DNA of 64,000 nucleotides from Phascolarctobacterium succinatutens CAG:287 (lineage in GTDB: Bacteria; Bacillota; Negativicutes; Acidaminococcales; Acidaminococcaceae): the NCBI RefSeq assembly GCF_000434895.1, contig NZ_FR892810.1, forward strand, positions 1 through 64,000, written 5' to 3'. Below the pieces are notes generated by a model, which saw only the letters and a list, made by a program, of their open reading frames with translations, was not told the DNA's origin and did not search any database. This document shows, piece by piece, positions 33,603-43,249 of the stretch (positions are counted from its first letter, which is position 1; every line of letters begins with the position of its first letter). The translations under genes and the position numbers were made by a program.

Positions 33603-34494
33603 CTGGCTGCTTTTCCTCCTCCGGTGGGGTGTATGGTGTATTCCAGCGATGCTGGAACCACAACCAGTTATCAGGATATTCCTTGATTATTTTTTCAACT
33701 TCCTGAGTCATTTTCAGGGTAACATTATAATCATCCAGCTTTTGGTCGCCGGTGAATTCATAATGGATAGGGTCGCGTACAATCGCTTTATGGCCATAGC
33801 CGTCAGGCTTACGTACTATAAAAATCGGCACAATAGGTGCTTTGAATTTACGGGAAAAATATGCCGGACCGTTAGGTGTAGATGCCATCTTACCCAGGAA
33901 GGGAACGAAAATGCCATCATAACCGCCATCCTGGTCAGCTATCAGTCCCAGCATACGGCCCTTCTTCATAGCTCGCGCACAGCCAAGGATTTCACTTGTA
34001 CCGCGTGAAAAGATTTCCTGGCCAACGCCCTTGCGCAGCTCATTCATAAAATCACTATACACACGATTGGGCTGCGGTTTTTCTACTGCACTCAGCGGAA
34101 AACCGTTCAGCGCCAGTGCAGCGCCCAGCCATTCCCAGTTATCCATATGGCAGGCCAGCATAACAACGCCATGCTTCTCCTTAAGCGCATCCCACAGGAC
34201 CTCCGGACGGTCAAAGGTTACCAGACCGCGGATATTGTCCTTGTTCAGTGCCGGCATGTACATGATTTCCATAAAGGTTATGCCAAGCTTCACAAACAGC
34301 GATTTGATTGTAGCCTCAGCCTGCTCCTGACTATAGCCTAAACGCTCGCGGATAGTTTCCTCAGCACGCACACGCTGCTTCTTGGCAATTTTATGATAGA
34401 GGTGGCCCATAACCTTACCAATAACCACAACTGCCTTATAGGGCAGCCAGGAAATTACGGTACTCATAGTTTTTAATAAATAATAAAGCCACAT
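33592..34494 (-). CDS. lpxL: Lipid A late acyltransferase (LpxL/HtrB family), copy 1
   Basis: 300-aa inner-membrane acyltransferase adding a secondary acyl chain to Kdo2-lipid IVA. The catalytic HX4E motif is present as HMDNWE in the segment ACHMDNWEWLGA, followed by RGTSEI and the GLIADQDGG block, and a hydrophobic N-terminal helix. The start forms TAATG with the kdsC stop, so translation is coupled. A second family member is at 46364-47254; which is LpxL and which LpxM in function cannot be told. Confidence 0.85.
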   Translation of the reverse strand: MWLYYLLKTMSTVISWLPYKAVVVIGKVMGHLYHKIAKKQRVRAEETIRERLGYSQEQAEATIKSLFVKLGITFMEIMYMPALNKDNIRGLVTFDRPEVLWDALKEKHGVVMLACHMDNWEWLGAALALNGFPLSAVEKPQPNRVYSDFMNELRKGVGQEIFSRGTSEILGCARAMKKGRMLGLIADQDGGYDGIFVPFLGKMASTPNGPAYFSRKFKAPIVPIFIVRKPDGYGHKAIVRDPIHYEFTGDQKLDDYNVTLKMTQEVEKIIKEYPDNWLWFQHRWNTPYTPPEEEKQPDEK

Positions 34495-35174
34495 TATTGT
34501 CTATCTCCTTGTCCGGAATTAATGTAGGAATCAATAACAGACTCCAACTTTCCCTGTGCATCTAACAGCAGATCAACAGCCTCTCTTACAGCACCTTTAC
34601 CGCCATCATTAATCAATACAAAGTCACACATATCAATTACTGCATCAGCAGCATCGGCCGGAGCAAAGGACAGTCCGCAAATATTCATAGGTGCAAGGTC
34701 ATTGAGGTCATCGCCTACATAAGCAATTTCCTCTAAATCAAGTCTGTAGGAATCAGCTATTTTTTCTAACGCCGCTGCCTTATCACGCACACCCTCCAGT
34801 ACGCAGGTAATGCCTAATTCCGCAGCCCTTCTGCGTACAATCTCGCTTTTACGCCCGGTAATTATGCAAACATCAATGCCGTTGCGCATAGCATAGCTTA
34901 TGCCCATGCCATCCTTAGCATTAAAGCCCTTGAACAGCTCACCGTCATTGCCCATGTAAATTGTGCCATCAGTCAGCACGCCATCTACATCAAGAGCCAG
35001 CATACGAATCCCTTGTGCTGCATCAGCAAACTCTTCCATGAACTCATCGAATTCACAGAAATCATCATCCTCGTCATCTTCATCAAATATAGATTCTATC
35101 TCATCATCAAAAGACAACATTTCTTCATGTTTGTTTTGCTTATTGCCAAAGGGAAATTCTAAGATTTTTTTCAT
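34494..35174 (-). CDS. kdsC: 3-deoxy-D-manno-octulosonate 8-phosphate phosphatase with acidic N-terminal extension
   Basis: 226-aa HAD phosphatase that removes phosphate from Kdo-8-P. ALDVDGVLTDG near 58-68 carries the nucleophile Asp, with IITGRKSE, and GDDLNDLAPM later. The first 50 or so residues are additional to the usual 170-190-aa family length and very acidic (FDEDDEDDDF). The start forms TAATG with kdsD and has GGAG upstream, so the extension is likely real. Kdo pathway genes kdsD, A and B follow upstream in order. Confidence 0.9.
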   Translation of the reverse strand: MKKILEFPFGNKQNKHEEMLSFDDEIESIFDEDDEDDDFCEFDEFMEEFADAAQGIRMLALDVDGVLTDGTIYMGNDGELFKGFNAKDGMGISYAMRNGIDVCIITGRKSEIVRRRAAELGITCVLEGVRDKAAALEKIADSYRLDLEEIAYVGDDLNDLAPMNICGLSFAPADAADAVIDMCDFVLINDGGKGAVREAVDLLLDAQGKLESVIDSYINSGQGDRQ

Positions 35175-36148
35175 TACACCACTCCCTGTCTTACCAGGTC
35201 GGTCATATGCAGCAGGCCTATAACCTTATTGTCTTTGTCAATAACAGGCAACACGGTAATCGGTTTCGGTTTGTTGCTTTCCATAAGATGCAGAGCCTGC
35301 GCTGCCAGCTTGTCTTCGGTAATTGTTTTCGGAGATTTCGTCATCAGCTCGCAAACAGGACGCTGCAGGAAATCAACACCCTTGCTCAGACCGCGGCGGA
35401 TATCACCATCAGTCAGCACACCCTGCATAACGCCGTCTGCATCCACAACGGATACAGCACCGAGGCCTTTATCGGTAATAACAAACAATGCATCCTGTAC
35501 CTTGGTATCTGCCAATACAGTCGGATTATCCTCGCCCTTATGCATAATGCTGCCTACAGTCAAAAGCAGCTTGCGTCCCAGGCTGCCGCCCGGATGGAAG
35601 ATAGCAAACTGGCTTGCGGTAAAGTTATGCTTTTTAAGCAGCGCCAAGGCCAGCGCATCGCCGTAGGCCAGCGCTGCAGTCGTGCTGCTCGTCGGAGCAA
35701 GACCAAGCGGACAAGCCTCCTTGCTGACACCAACATCAAGTACCACGTCAGCATTTTTGCCTAAGGTAGAATCAGGCTTGCCGACCATAGCGATAATCTT
35801 GGCACCAATGCGGCGCAAAGACGGCAGGATATTCAAAACCTCACCGGTTTCACCGCTGTTGGAAAGCGCAATAACAACATCGCTTTCGGTAACCATGCCC
35901 AGGTCACCGTGAATGCCCTCTGCAGGATGCAGATAAAAGGACGGTGTACCTGTGCTGGCTAAGGTTGCTGCCATTTTGCGGCCAATCAGACCGGATTTGC
36001 CCATACCGGTAATAACAGTACGGCCCTGGCAATCTAAAATCAGTTTTACTGCCGCAGCGAAATTTTCATCTACACGCGGCACCAGCTCTAAAACTGCTTC
36101 TGCCTCCATGCGCAAAACATCCTGTGCATGCTTTAGCATTGCTTCCAT
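35174..36148 (-). CDS. kdsD: D-arabinose 5-phosphate isomerase
   Basis: 324-aa KpsF/GutQ-type isomerase converting ribulose-5-P to arabinose-5-P, the first step to Kdo. An N-terminal SIS domain (TGMGKSG, SNSGETGEV, a GLAPTSSTTA segment) covers about 1-190 and a pair of CBS domains fills 200-324 (ALFVITDKGLGAVSVVD; MESNKPKPITVLPV). It lies between kdsA and kdsC. Confidence 0.92.
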   Translation of the reverse strand: MEAMLKHAQDVLRMEAEAVLELVPRVDENFAAAVKLILDCQGRTVITGMGKSGLIGRKMAATLASTGTPSFYLHPAEGIHGDLGMVTESDVVIALSNSGETGEVLNILPSLRRIGAKIIAMVGKPDSTLGKNADVVLDVGVSKEACPLGLAPTSSTTAALAYGDALALALLKKHNFTASQFAIFHPGGSLGRKLLLTVGSIMHKGEDNPTVLADTKVQDALFVITDKGLGAVSVVDADGVMQGVLTDGDIRRGLSKGVDFLQRPVCELMTKSPKTITEDKLAAQALHLMESNKPKPITVLPVIDKDNKVIGLLHMTDLVRQGVV

Positions 36149-36163
36149 GTTCTCACCCTACCT

Positions 36164-36982
36164 TTAGCCACGTACAATCTTGTCAATGGCAAGTACGTCG
36201 GTCAATAATTTTTCCAGATTATCCAGCTTAACCATGTTTGGACCATCGCTCAATGCTTCTGCCGGATTATCATGCACCTCTAAGAAAAGAGCATCGATGC
36301 CAACAGCAGCAGCAGCACGTGCCATATGCGGAACATATTGGCTCTGACCACCGCTGGAGGTACCCTGACCGCCAGGAATCTGTACGCTGTGAGTAGCATC
36401 CATAACTACGGGATAACCAAGCTCACGCATAATGGCCAGACCACGCATATCGGTTACCAATGTGTTGTAGCCGAAGCTTGCACCGCGCTCGGTCAGCATA
36501 ATGTTATGATTGCCTGCTTCCTCAACCTTTTTGATAACATTCTTCATGTCCCAAGGTGCGAGGAACTGGCCTTTTTTTACATTAACAGTCTTGCCGGTTT
36601 TGGCAGCTGCATAAACCAAATCAGTCTGACGGCACAGGAAAGCCGGGATTTGCAGAATATCTACAACCTCGGCAGCCTTATCAGCCTGCCAGGGCTCGTG
36701 GATATCGGTTACTACAGGAACGCCCAGATCCTTTTTAATCTGTGCCAGAAGCTTTAAGCCCTCTTCAATGCCGGGTCCGCGGAAAGAAGCATAAGAGGAA
36801 CGGTTAGCCTTATCAAAGGAAGCCTTAAATACATAGGGAATGCCCAGCTTGTCGCAGATTGCTTTTGTACGCTGACCAATCATCAGGCTGCGCTCATAGC
36901 CTTCGAGCACGCAGGGACCTGCCATCAGCATCAGGGGATGGCCCTGACCTACTTCATAATTACCAACTTTAACGATTTGCAT
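36164..36982 (-). CDS. kdsA: Kdo-8-phosphate synthase
   Basis: 272-aa cytoplasmic aldolase condensing PEP with arabinose-5-P. Family landmarks: MAGPCVLE at about 20-27, [12 protein letters not shown] at 53-64, [23 protein letters not shown] and TDATHSVQ-like [12 protein letters not shown]. Length and sequence match bacterial KdsA. It is located between kdsB and kdsD. Confidence 0.94.
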   Translation of the reverse strand: MQIVKVGNYEVGQGHPLMLMAGPCVLEGYERSLMIGQRTKAICDKLGIPYVFKASFDKANRSSYASFRGPGIEEGLKLLAQIKKDLGVPVVTDIHEPWQADKAAEVVDILQIPAFLCRQTDLVYAAAKTGKTVNVKKGQFLAPWDMKNVIKKVEEAGNHNIMLTERGASFGYNTLVTDMRGLAIMRELGYPVVMDATHSVQIPGGQGTSSGGQSQYVPHMARAAAAVGIDALFLEVHDNPAEALSDGPNMVKLDNLEKLLTDVLAIDKIVRG

Positions 36983-36996
36983 AAGTATCCTCCAGC

Positions 36997-37731
36997 TTAT
37001 TTATTCATTTTAGCAAACAGCTCATTGACTGCTGCCAAATCCTCGGGGGTATCAACACCGATGCCCTGGAAATCGCTTTCCAGAACTTTAATCTTATAAC
37101 CATTTTCCAGCGCACGCAGCTGCTCCAGGCTTTCCGCTCTTTCCAGCGGTGTCGGCTGCAGTGCTGCATATTTCAGCAGGAAGCTGCGGCGGTAAGCATA
37201 AATGCCTACATGCTTGTAAACCTTGTAGCCTTCAGGCTTATTGCGCGGATACGGCATCAGGCTGCGGGAGAAATACAGTGCATAGCCGTTAAGGTCGGTT
37301 ACAACCTTTACGGCAGCAGGATTGTTGTAATCCTCCTCGTCCATAGCAACCTTCAATGTTGCCATCTGCAGCTCGCTGTCACCGGTAAAGCATTCAGCAA
37401 GACGGTCAATAACCTCAGCCGGAATCATCGGCTCATCACCCTGTACGTTAACAATAACATCAACATCAGGATAGTTCAGCGCTACCTCGGCCAAACGGTC
37501 AGTGCCGCTCGGATGGTCGGGAGAAGTCATCATTGCTTTGCCGCCAAAGCTGTCTACAGCCTTTTTGACAAGCTCATTATCAGTAGCTACAACTACCTCG
37601 TCCGGCAGCTTAGCCTGACAGGCACGCTCATAAACGTGCTGAATCATCGGCTTGCCTGCAATCAGGGAAAGCGGTTTGCCCGGAAGACGGGTAGAAGCAT
37701 AACGTGCGGGAATTACGCATAAAACTTTCAT
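36997..37731 (-). CDS. kdsB: CMP-Kdo synthetase
   Basis: 244-aa cytidylyltransferase activating Kdo with [18 protein letters not shown] at 7-21 is the nucleotide-binding loop, followed by [18 protein letters not shown] and a C-terminal [10 protein letters not shown]. It overlaps the waaA-lpxK stop by four bases (ATGA), placing activation directly next to transfer. Confidence 0.94.
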   Translation of the reverse strand: MKVLCVIPARYASTRLPGKPLSLIAGKPMIQHVYERACQAKLPDEVVVATDNELVKKAVDSFGGKAMMTSPDHPSGTDRLAEVALNYPDVDVIVNVQGDEPMIPAEVIDRLAECFTGDSELQMATLKVAMDEEDYNNPAAVKVVTDLNGYALYFSRSLMPYPRNKPEGYKVYKHVGIYAYRRSFLLKYAALQPTPLERAESLEQLRALENGYKIKVLESDFQGIGVDTPEDLAAVNELFAKMNK

Positions 37732-40259
37732 TTTTTATCAAGCTCCTTTTTAATGGCATGATCAATATATTCTTTGAACTTATCCATACCCTCGGTAATA
37801 CAGATATCCATGTTCAGGATATACAGAGGAATTTCGCGGGCAGAATAAATAAATTCAGTCGGAATCTTAACAGCATCCTTCGCCGTAGTAACCATCGCTA
37901 CAGCCTTCAGGCTGCTGGCACGCTCGTTGATGTACTGCATTTCCAGCATACCGTAATCGTGATGGTCGGGATAGCGTACAGCCTCCATGATATTCAAACC
38001 TATACTTGACAGCGTCTGTTCAAAGGAGGACGGGTTGCCTATTGCGGAAAAGACCATAACATCCTTACCGCGCAGCTCTTCCAGATCCTTGATATTTTCG
38101 GAAATACCCTTGTACCAGTCGGCAATTTCCACAAAATTTTTCGGATGGTGAATACTTTCCACTACCGGTGCCTTGTCATTATATTTGGCAATAGTATGAC
38201 GTAGCTGAATGCGGCTCAGCTTACTGCTCTGGTCGGTTTTAGTCAGCAGAAACAAATCGCCGCGACTCAGGTTTTCGAGCGGCTCACGCAGAGTACCACG
38301 CGGCAGCACACAACCGTTGCCGAACATATTCAGCGTATCTACCAGAACTACATCCAGGTCGCGTTCCAGCTGCCAGTGCTGATAGCCATCGTCCATAATG
38401 ATAACCTCGGCATCCAGCTTTTCGACAGCATAGCGGCCGGTAACAGCACGGTTTTTGCCGATGATAACAGGAATTCCCGGCAAAGTCTTGGCCATCAGGT
38501 AAGCTTCGTCACCTGCTTCATAGGCAGTCATGAAAATCTTATTGCCGTCGGAAACTACGCCCAGCTCCTTGCCCCAATGCGAACGGTAGCCGCGATTCAG
38601 GATAACAACGCGATAGCCCATAGACTTGATAATTGCCGCCATCTTCTGGGCGGTAGGAGTTTTACCGGTGCCGCCGACGGTAATATTACCGATAGAGATA
38701 ACGCAGCAGTTCAGCTTTTCTCTGTGCAGCAGACCGCAATTATACATAGACAGCTTGCAGCAGACACCAAACTCATATAAATAAGACATGCCACGCAGAA
38801 CTGCCAGCAGCAGCCAGCCGAAGAACGGAGTTTCCGGTCCATAGGCAACCTGCATAACATATTGGATAATCGCATCACCGTGACGCAGGCGTCCGCCGCC
38901 CTCATCCGTCAGGTTACGCGTATTAATCGGATAGCTTTTGTATTCACGGGCAGGCACAGCAGTTAAATCAAGCAGCTCCTTGAGATAACGGATACTGCGC
39001 ACATCTGCGCCGCGGTTCTCTTTGATAACCTGCAAGGAAGCCGCACCCATCTGCGCACGACGCTCATCATTGCCCAGAATGTCCAGCATTTCCTTCGTCA
39101 GCTCATCATTGTTGTTCACCATCTTGCAGGCCTTAACCTTGCTTAACAGTGCATAGGAATCCTTAAAGTTCTGCATGCTCGGGCCAACGAGAATCGGTTT
39201 GGCATGAGCAGCAGGCTCCAGTACGTTGTGACCGCCGGTATTGCTGAAGGAGCCGCCGACAAAAACAACATCGCCTACAGCATAAATACGTCCCAGCTCA
39301 CCGATTGTATCAATAATCAGCAAAGGATATTCCTTACGCTCGCCGCTTTCCTCCAGCATTTTGGAACGGAAGCCTGTTTCATAGCCGTAATGACTTGCCA
39401 GCTTGGCAATTTCATCTGCTCTGGCAGTTTTACGCGGTGCGATAATCAAACGCGCATGAGGATATTTTTCACGGATAGCCTTAAAGGATTCAAGCAGTAC
39501 CTTTTCTTCACCCGGATGCGTAGAACCGGCAACGATAATAGGATAATTCTCCTTCAAGCCAAGCTCAAAGCGATATTTTGCCAAATCCTCCGGCGTAACC
39601 TCGGCGTAGGTCTGGTCAAACTTGGTATTGCCGGTAACAAAGATTTTGCTGCGGTCAGCACCAAGATGCGCAATATAGTCGGCATCAATGCTGGACTGCA
39701 TGCAGAAGCGGGTTACGGTATTGAGCATATCATCCCAAATACCATAAAGATATTTGTAGTTTTTAACGGATTTTTCGGAAATACGGCCATTTACCATCAT
39801 TACGGGAATATGGCGTTCGCGGATAGCACGCAGGAAGTTAGGCCACAGCTCGGTTTCTACCGGCATGAATACACCTGGATGAATACGCTTGACCAAGGAT
39901 TCTGCGACAAACGGTAAATCCAGCGGGAAGTAGATGATAGCATCTGCTTCAGGAATAATTTGTTTAGCCATGTTATAGCCGCCTACGGTAAAAGCAGATA
40001 CCAGCACCGGACGCTCCGGCATTTCCTTGCGGATTTGTTTAACCAGCGGACTGGTGGCAACAATTTCACCTACGGACGCACCATGAATCCAAACACAGTC
40101 CTTGCCGATAACCTTAGCGATTTCCTTTTCATCTACACAGCCCAGACTCTGCTTAAAGCGCAAAGCGAAGCCTTTTTCTGTAAACAGGCGGTAAGTGTAA
40201 TAGGGGACAATAAAAATTACCAACACTATTAAAATAAGAATATTGTAGAGTATATACAT
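37728..40259 (-). CDS. waaA-lpxK: Fused Kdo transferase (WaaA) and lipid A 4'-kinase (LpxK)
   Basis: 843-aa inner-membrane bifunctional protein. Residues 1 to about 430 are WaaA: N-terminal membrane anchor, HGASVGE at 59-65, PVETELWPN, AGSTHPGEE and GGSFSNTGGHNVLEPAA. Residues about 450-843 are LpxK: a further hydrophobic segment (FFGWLLLAVLRGMSYLYEF), Walker A GGTGKTPTA, RGYRS, DDGYQHWQL and FSAIGNPSSFE. It would both phosphorylate the lipid A disaccharide and attach Kdo. No stop codon or frame break separates the halves. It lies between msbA and kdsB. Confidence 0.92.
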   Translation of the reverse strand: MYILYNILILIVLVIFIVPYYTYRLFTEKGFALRFKQSLGCVDEKEIAKVIGKDCVWIHGASVGEIVATSPLVKQIRKEMPERPVLVSAFTVGGYNMAKQIIPEADAIIYFPLDLPFVAESLVKRIHPGVFMPVETELWPNFLRAIRERHIPVMMVNGRISEKSVKNYKYLYGIWDDMLNTVTRFCMQSSIDADYIAHLGADRSKIFVTGNTKFDQTYAEVTPEDLAKYRFELGLKENYPIIVAGSTHPGEEKVLLESFKAIREKYPHARLIIAPRKTARADEIAKLASHYGYETGFRSKMLEESGERKEYPLLIIDTIGELGRIYAVGDVVFVGGSFSNTGGHNVLEPAAHAKPILVGPSMQNFKDSYALLSKVKACKMVNNNDELTKEMLDILGNDERRAQMGAASLQVIKENRGADVRSIRYLKELLDLTAVPAREYKSYPINTRNLTDEGGGRLRHGDAIIQYVMQVAYGPETPFFGWLLLAVLRGMSYLYEFGVCCKLSMYNCGLLHREKLNCCVISIGNITVGGTGKTPTAQKMAAIIKSMGYRVVILNRGYRSHWGKELGVVSDGNKIFMTAYEAGDEAYLMAKTLPGIPVIIGKNRAVTGRYAVEKLDAEVIIMDDGYQHWQLERDLDVVLVDTLNMFGNGCVLPRGTLREPLENLSRGDLFLLTKTDQSSKLSRIQLRHTIAKYNDKAPVVESIHHPKNFVEIADWYKGISENIKDLEELRGKDVMVFSAIGNPSSFEQTLSSIGLNIMEAVRYPDHHDYGMLEMQYINERASSLKAVAMVTTAKDAVKIPTEFIYSAREIPLYILNMDICITEGMDKFKEYIDHAIKKELDKK

Positions 40260-40278
40260 TTACTAACCTCTTTTCGCC

Positions 40279-42012
40279 TTACTTGGCTTCCTTGCTGCGA
40301 TACTGAATCTTATACAGATGCGCGTACAGCCCGTCCATAGCCATTAGCTCATCATGGTTACCTTGCTCGATAAGCTGGCCCTTTTCCAGAACCATAATCT
40401 TATCGGCATTTTTAATCGTTGAAAGACGATGCGCAATAACAAAGGATGTTCTGCCTACCATCAGGCGGTCCAGAGCCTCCTGTACCACGCGCTCGCTTTC
40501 CGTATCTAGTGCAGAGGTTGCCTCGTCGAGAATCAGAATCTGCGGGTTTTTCAATATTGCCCGGGCAATGGAAATACGCTGACGCTGGCCACCGGAAATA
40601 TTCATGCCACGGTCACCCAGCATTGTTTCGTATCCATCAGGCAATTGCATAATAAAGTCGTGGGCATTAGCAGCCTTTGCTGCTGCCTCTACCTCCTCAC
40701 GAGTCGCATCAAGGCGGCCGTAAAGAATGTTATCATAAACAGAGCCGTTGAACAGCACTGTTTCCTGCGGTACGATACCAACCTGCTCACGCAGGGAATC
40801 AAGCGTAACCTTGCGGATATCCTGACCGTCAATCGTAATGCTGCCGTTAATCGCATCGTAGAACCGCGGCAACAGGCTGGCTACGGTAGATTTACCAGCA
40901 CCGGAAGGACCGACAAAGGCAACCATTTCGCCTGGCTTAACCTCAAAGGAAACATGGCTCAGCACCTCTTCGTTTTCGTTGTAAGCAAAGCTTACATCAT
41001 TGAAGCGTACATCACCCTTCACCTTCGGCAGAGCTTTGGCATCAGGTGCATTTTTAATATCTTCCGGTAAATCAAGTACGTCAAAAACACGCTGCGCTGC
41101 AGCCAATGCCTTCTGAATATTGCCGATAACGCGGCTCAAACGTTTAATCGGGTTAGAAATATTAACAGCATAGGTCAGGAAGGCTACCAGAGAGCCTGCG
41201 GTGATACTGCCATTGATAACGCTGTTGCCGCCGTACCAGAGAATAATGGAAACGCCGACAGCCGCAACAAATTCAATCGTCGGAGTAAGCGTTGAGGAAA
41301 GCTGTGCATACTTCATATTAGCACGGAAGTTGTTCATATTTTCCTTGTCAAAACGGTCCACTTCATAGCCTTCACGCACAAAGGATTTGATTACGCGCGG
41401 AGAGGAAGCAACCTCCTGCAGTACAGAGGTAATATCAGCAGCAGCCTCCTGAATACGACTACCGGATTTACGGATGCGTTTGCCAAAACTGTCGATAAAG
41501 AAGAGTACCACCGGAAAGGTTGCAAAGGTTACAAGAAACAGCTTCCAGTCCAAATAAATCATCATGACAATAGAAGCTACCAAAATCACTGTTTCAGTAA
41601 TCATTTCCACAACGTTGTCCACCATCGCAGATTGCAATGCACTTACGTCGTTGGTCACATAGCTCATAATCGTACCGGTTTTATGCTTGTCGTAAAAGCT
41701 CATGCTCAGGCGCTGCAGCTTTTCAAAAACGGCCTTACGGATATCAATAATCACGCGCTGACCGACATAGTTCATCAGATAGCTCTGACCATAATAAGCA
41801 ATACCACGAATAACAAATACAACAATAATGCTTAATACTATCCAATTCAGCATAGTTGTATTTTTTTCACTCAACACCTGGTCAACCATATCCTTGATAA
41901 CAAACGGCAAATAAGCTGTACCACCTGCAGCAATAATAGTACAAATTCCAGCTGCCAAGCCTCGTTTCCAATATGGTTTAATATATTTCAATGCTCGAAA
42001 GTATAAATTCAT
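40279..42012 (-). CDS. msbA: Lipid A export ABC transporter
   Basis: 577-aa half-transporter: six transmembrane helices in the first 320 residues and a C-terminal nucleotide-binding domain with Walker A GPSGAGKST, ISGGQRQRISIARAIL signature, ILDEATSALD Walker B and a switch His in IAHRLST. It flips core-lipid A to the outer leaflet. Placement between lpxB and waaA-lpxK supports msbA over a general drug exporter. It overlaps the lpxB stop by four bases. Confidence 0.9.
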   Translation of the reverse strand: MNLYFRALKYIKPYWKRGLAAGICTIIAAGGTAYLPFVIKDMVDQVLSEKNTTMLNWIVLSIIVVFVIRGIAYYGQSYLMNYVGQRVIIDIRKAVFEKLQRLSMSFYDKHKTGTIMSYVTNDVSALQSAMVDNVVEMITETVILVASIVMMIYLDWKLFLVTFATFPVVLFFIDSFGKRIRKSGSRIQEAAADITSVLQEVASSPRVIKSFVREGYEVDRFDKENMNNFRANMKYAQLSSTLTPTIEFVAAVGVSIILWYGGNSVINGSITAGSLVAFLTYAVNISNPIKRLSRVIGNIQKALAAAQRVFDVLDLPEDIKNAPDAKALPKVKGDVRFNDVSFAYNENEEVLSHVSFEVKPGEMVAFVGPSGAGKSTVASLLPRFYDAINGSITIDGQDIRKVTLDSLREQVGIVPQETVLFNGSVYDNILYGRLDATREEVEAAAKAANAHDFIMQLPDGYETMLGDRGMNISGGQRQRISIARAILKNPQILILDEATSALDTESERVVQEALDRLMVGRTSFVIAHRLSTIKNADKIMVLEKGQLIEQGNHDELMAMDGLYAHLYKIQYRSKEAK

Positions 42013-43145
42013 TTTCTCTCCTCAGTCATTTTTAAGATTAATTGAGCGACACGATTTACCGCACCGGGTTCACCAAGTCTGTGCTTCATATATGACAAAT
42101 CGCTTTGCATCTGTGCCTGACGCTCAGGCTGCAACAGCTCTACTGCAGTTTTCGCTAATTTTTCCGGGGTGAAGTCCTCCTGCAGCAGCTCCGGCATAAT
42201 TGTTCTGCCGGCTACGATATTAGGTAAGCCGATATTGGGAATGTTAATTACCAGACGCGCTATAAATGCATTCAGTGCCGATGTACGATAGACAATCACG
42301 CTCGGCAGTCCGCATAAAGCAGCCTCCAGCGTTACTGTGCCGCTGGTTGCCAGCGCCAGGTCCGCCACACTGAACAAATCATAGTTATGGCCTTCGGTAA
42401 TTTTCACCTCAATGCCATACGCCGCAATTTTTTCCTGCAGCATGAGCAGCGGAATAGTATTGGCACGCGGCATAACAAACTGCACATCTGGCATTTGCTT
42501 CTGTAAAAGCTTGGCGCCTGCCAGCAGCGTCGGCAGCATTTTTTCAATTTCCATCAGACGGCTGCCGGGCATCAGCAGCACCAGCTTTTTGCCGGGCTGC
42601 TTGCCGGCCCAGGCTTCAGCCTCGGCCTTTGTCATTGTAGGATGTACAATATCCAGCAGCGGATGACCTACAAACTCTACGGGAGCACCTGCTTCCTTAT
42701 ACACATCGTATTCAAAAGGAAAGATGCAGGCAACCTTATCCACTATTTTCGCAACCTTTTTGGCACGGCCCTTGTTCCAGGCCCATGCCGACGGAGCAAT
42801 ATATGATACAACGGGAATTCCTTTATCATGAGCCAGCTTAGCCAGCTTCATATTAAAACCGGGGTAATCGACAACCACTAGACAGTCCGGCTTGCGTTCG
42901 TCCATAATGCGCGCAAAATCACTGCGCAGGCGGAATAAATCCGGCAGCTTGCGGATAACCTCCACAAAGCCCATTACGCCATGGTCCTTAATGTCCCACA
43001 GCACCTCGCCGCCAGCCTGACGCAGAGCGTCGCCGCCCATGCCAAAGACCTCAGCCTTGCTATCAAGTTTTTTTATAGCAGCAGTCACAGCAGCTGCATG
43101 GATATCGCCAGAGGCTTCTCCGGCAGATATTAATATTTTCGCCAT
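42009..43145 (-). CDS. lpxB: Lipid A disaccharide synthase
   Basis: 378-aa GT19 glycosyltransferase joining UDP-diacylglucosamine with lipid X. It starts MAKILISAGEASGD, the family's typical N-terminus; MPGSRLMEI, ATSGTVTLEAAL and VVDYPGFN are further family marks. The ATG at 43145 has AAGGAG five bases upstream; the longer reading has no site. A terminator from lpxI precedes it, so it may start a transcription unit. Confidence 0.93.
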   Translation of the reverse strand: MAKILISAGEASGDIHAAAVTAAIKKLDSKAEVFGMGGDALRQAGGEVLWDIKDHGVMGFVEVIRKLPDLFRLRSDFARIMDERKPDCLVVVDYPGFNMKLAKLAHDKGIPVVSYIAPSAWAWNKGRAKKVAKIVDKVACIFPFEYDVYKEAGAPVEFVGHPLLDIVHPTMTKAEAEAWAGKQPGKKLVLLMPGSRLMEIEKMLPTLLAGAKLLQKQMPDVQFVMPRANTIPLLMLQEKIAAYGIEVKITEGHNYDLFSVADLALATSGTVTLEAALCGLPSVIVYRTSALNAFIARLVINIPNIGLPNIVAGRTIMPELLQEDFTPEKLAKTAVELLQPERQAQMQSDLSYMKHRLGEPGAVNRVAQLILKMTEERK

Positions 43146-43192
43146 GATGTCTCCTTGCATTTACCTATATATATTCAGTATATATTATAACA

Positions 43193-43224
43193 CAAAAAGC
43201 GGCTGACATAAGCTATCAGCCGCT
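43193..43224 (-). terminator. Terminator between lpxI and lpxB
   Basis: AGCGGCTGA and TCAGCCGCT form a perfect 9-bp stem, followed on the minus strand by TTTTTGTG. A TATAAT sequence follows at once and may belong to a promoter for lpxB. Confidence 0.8.
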
Positions 43225-43249
43225 AAGAAATACGAAATTTTTACGATAT

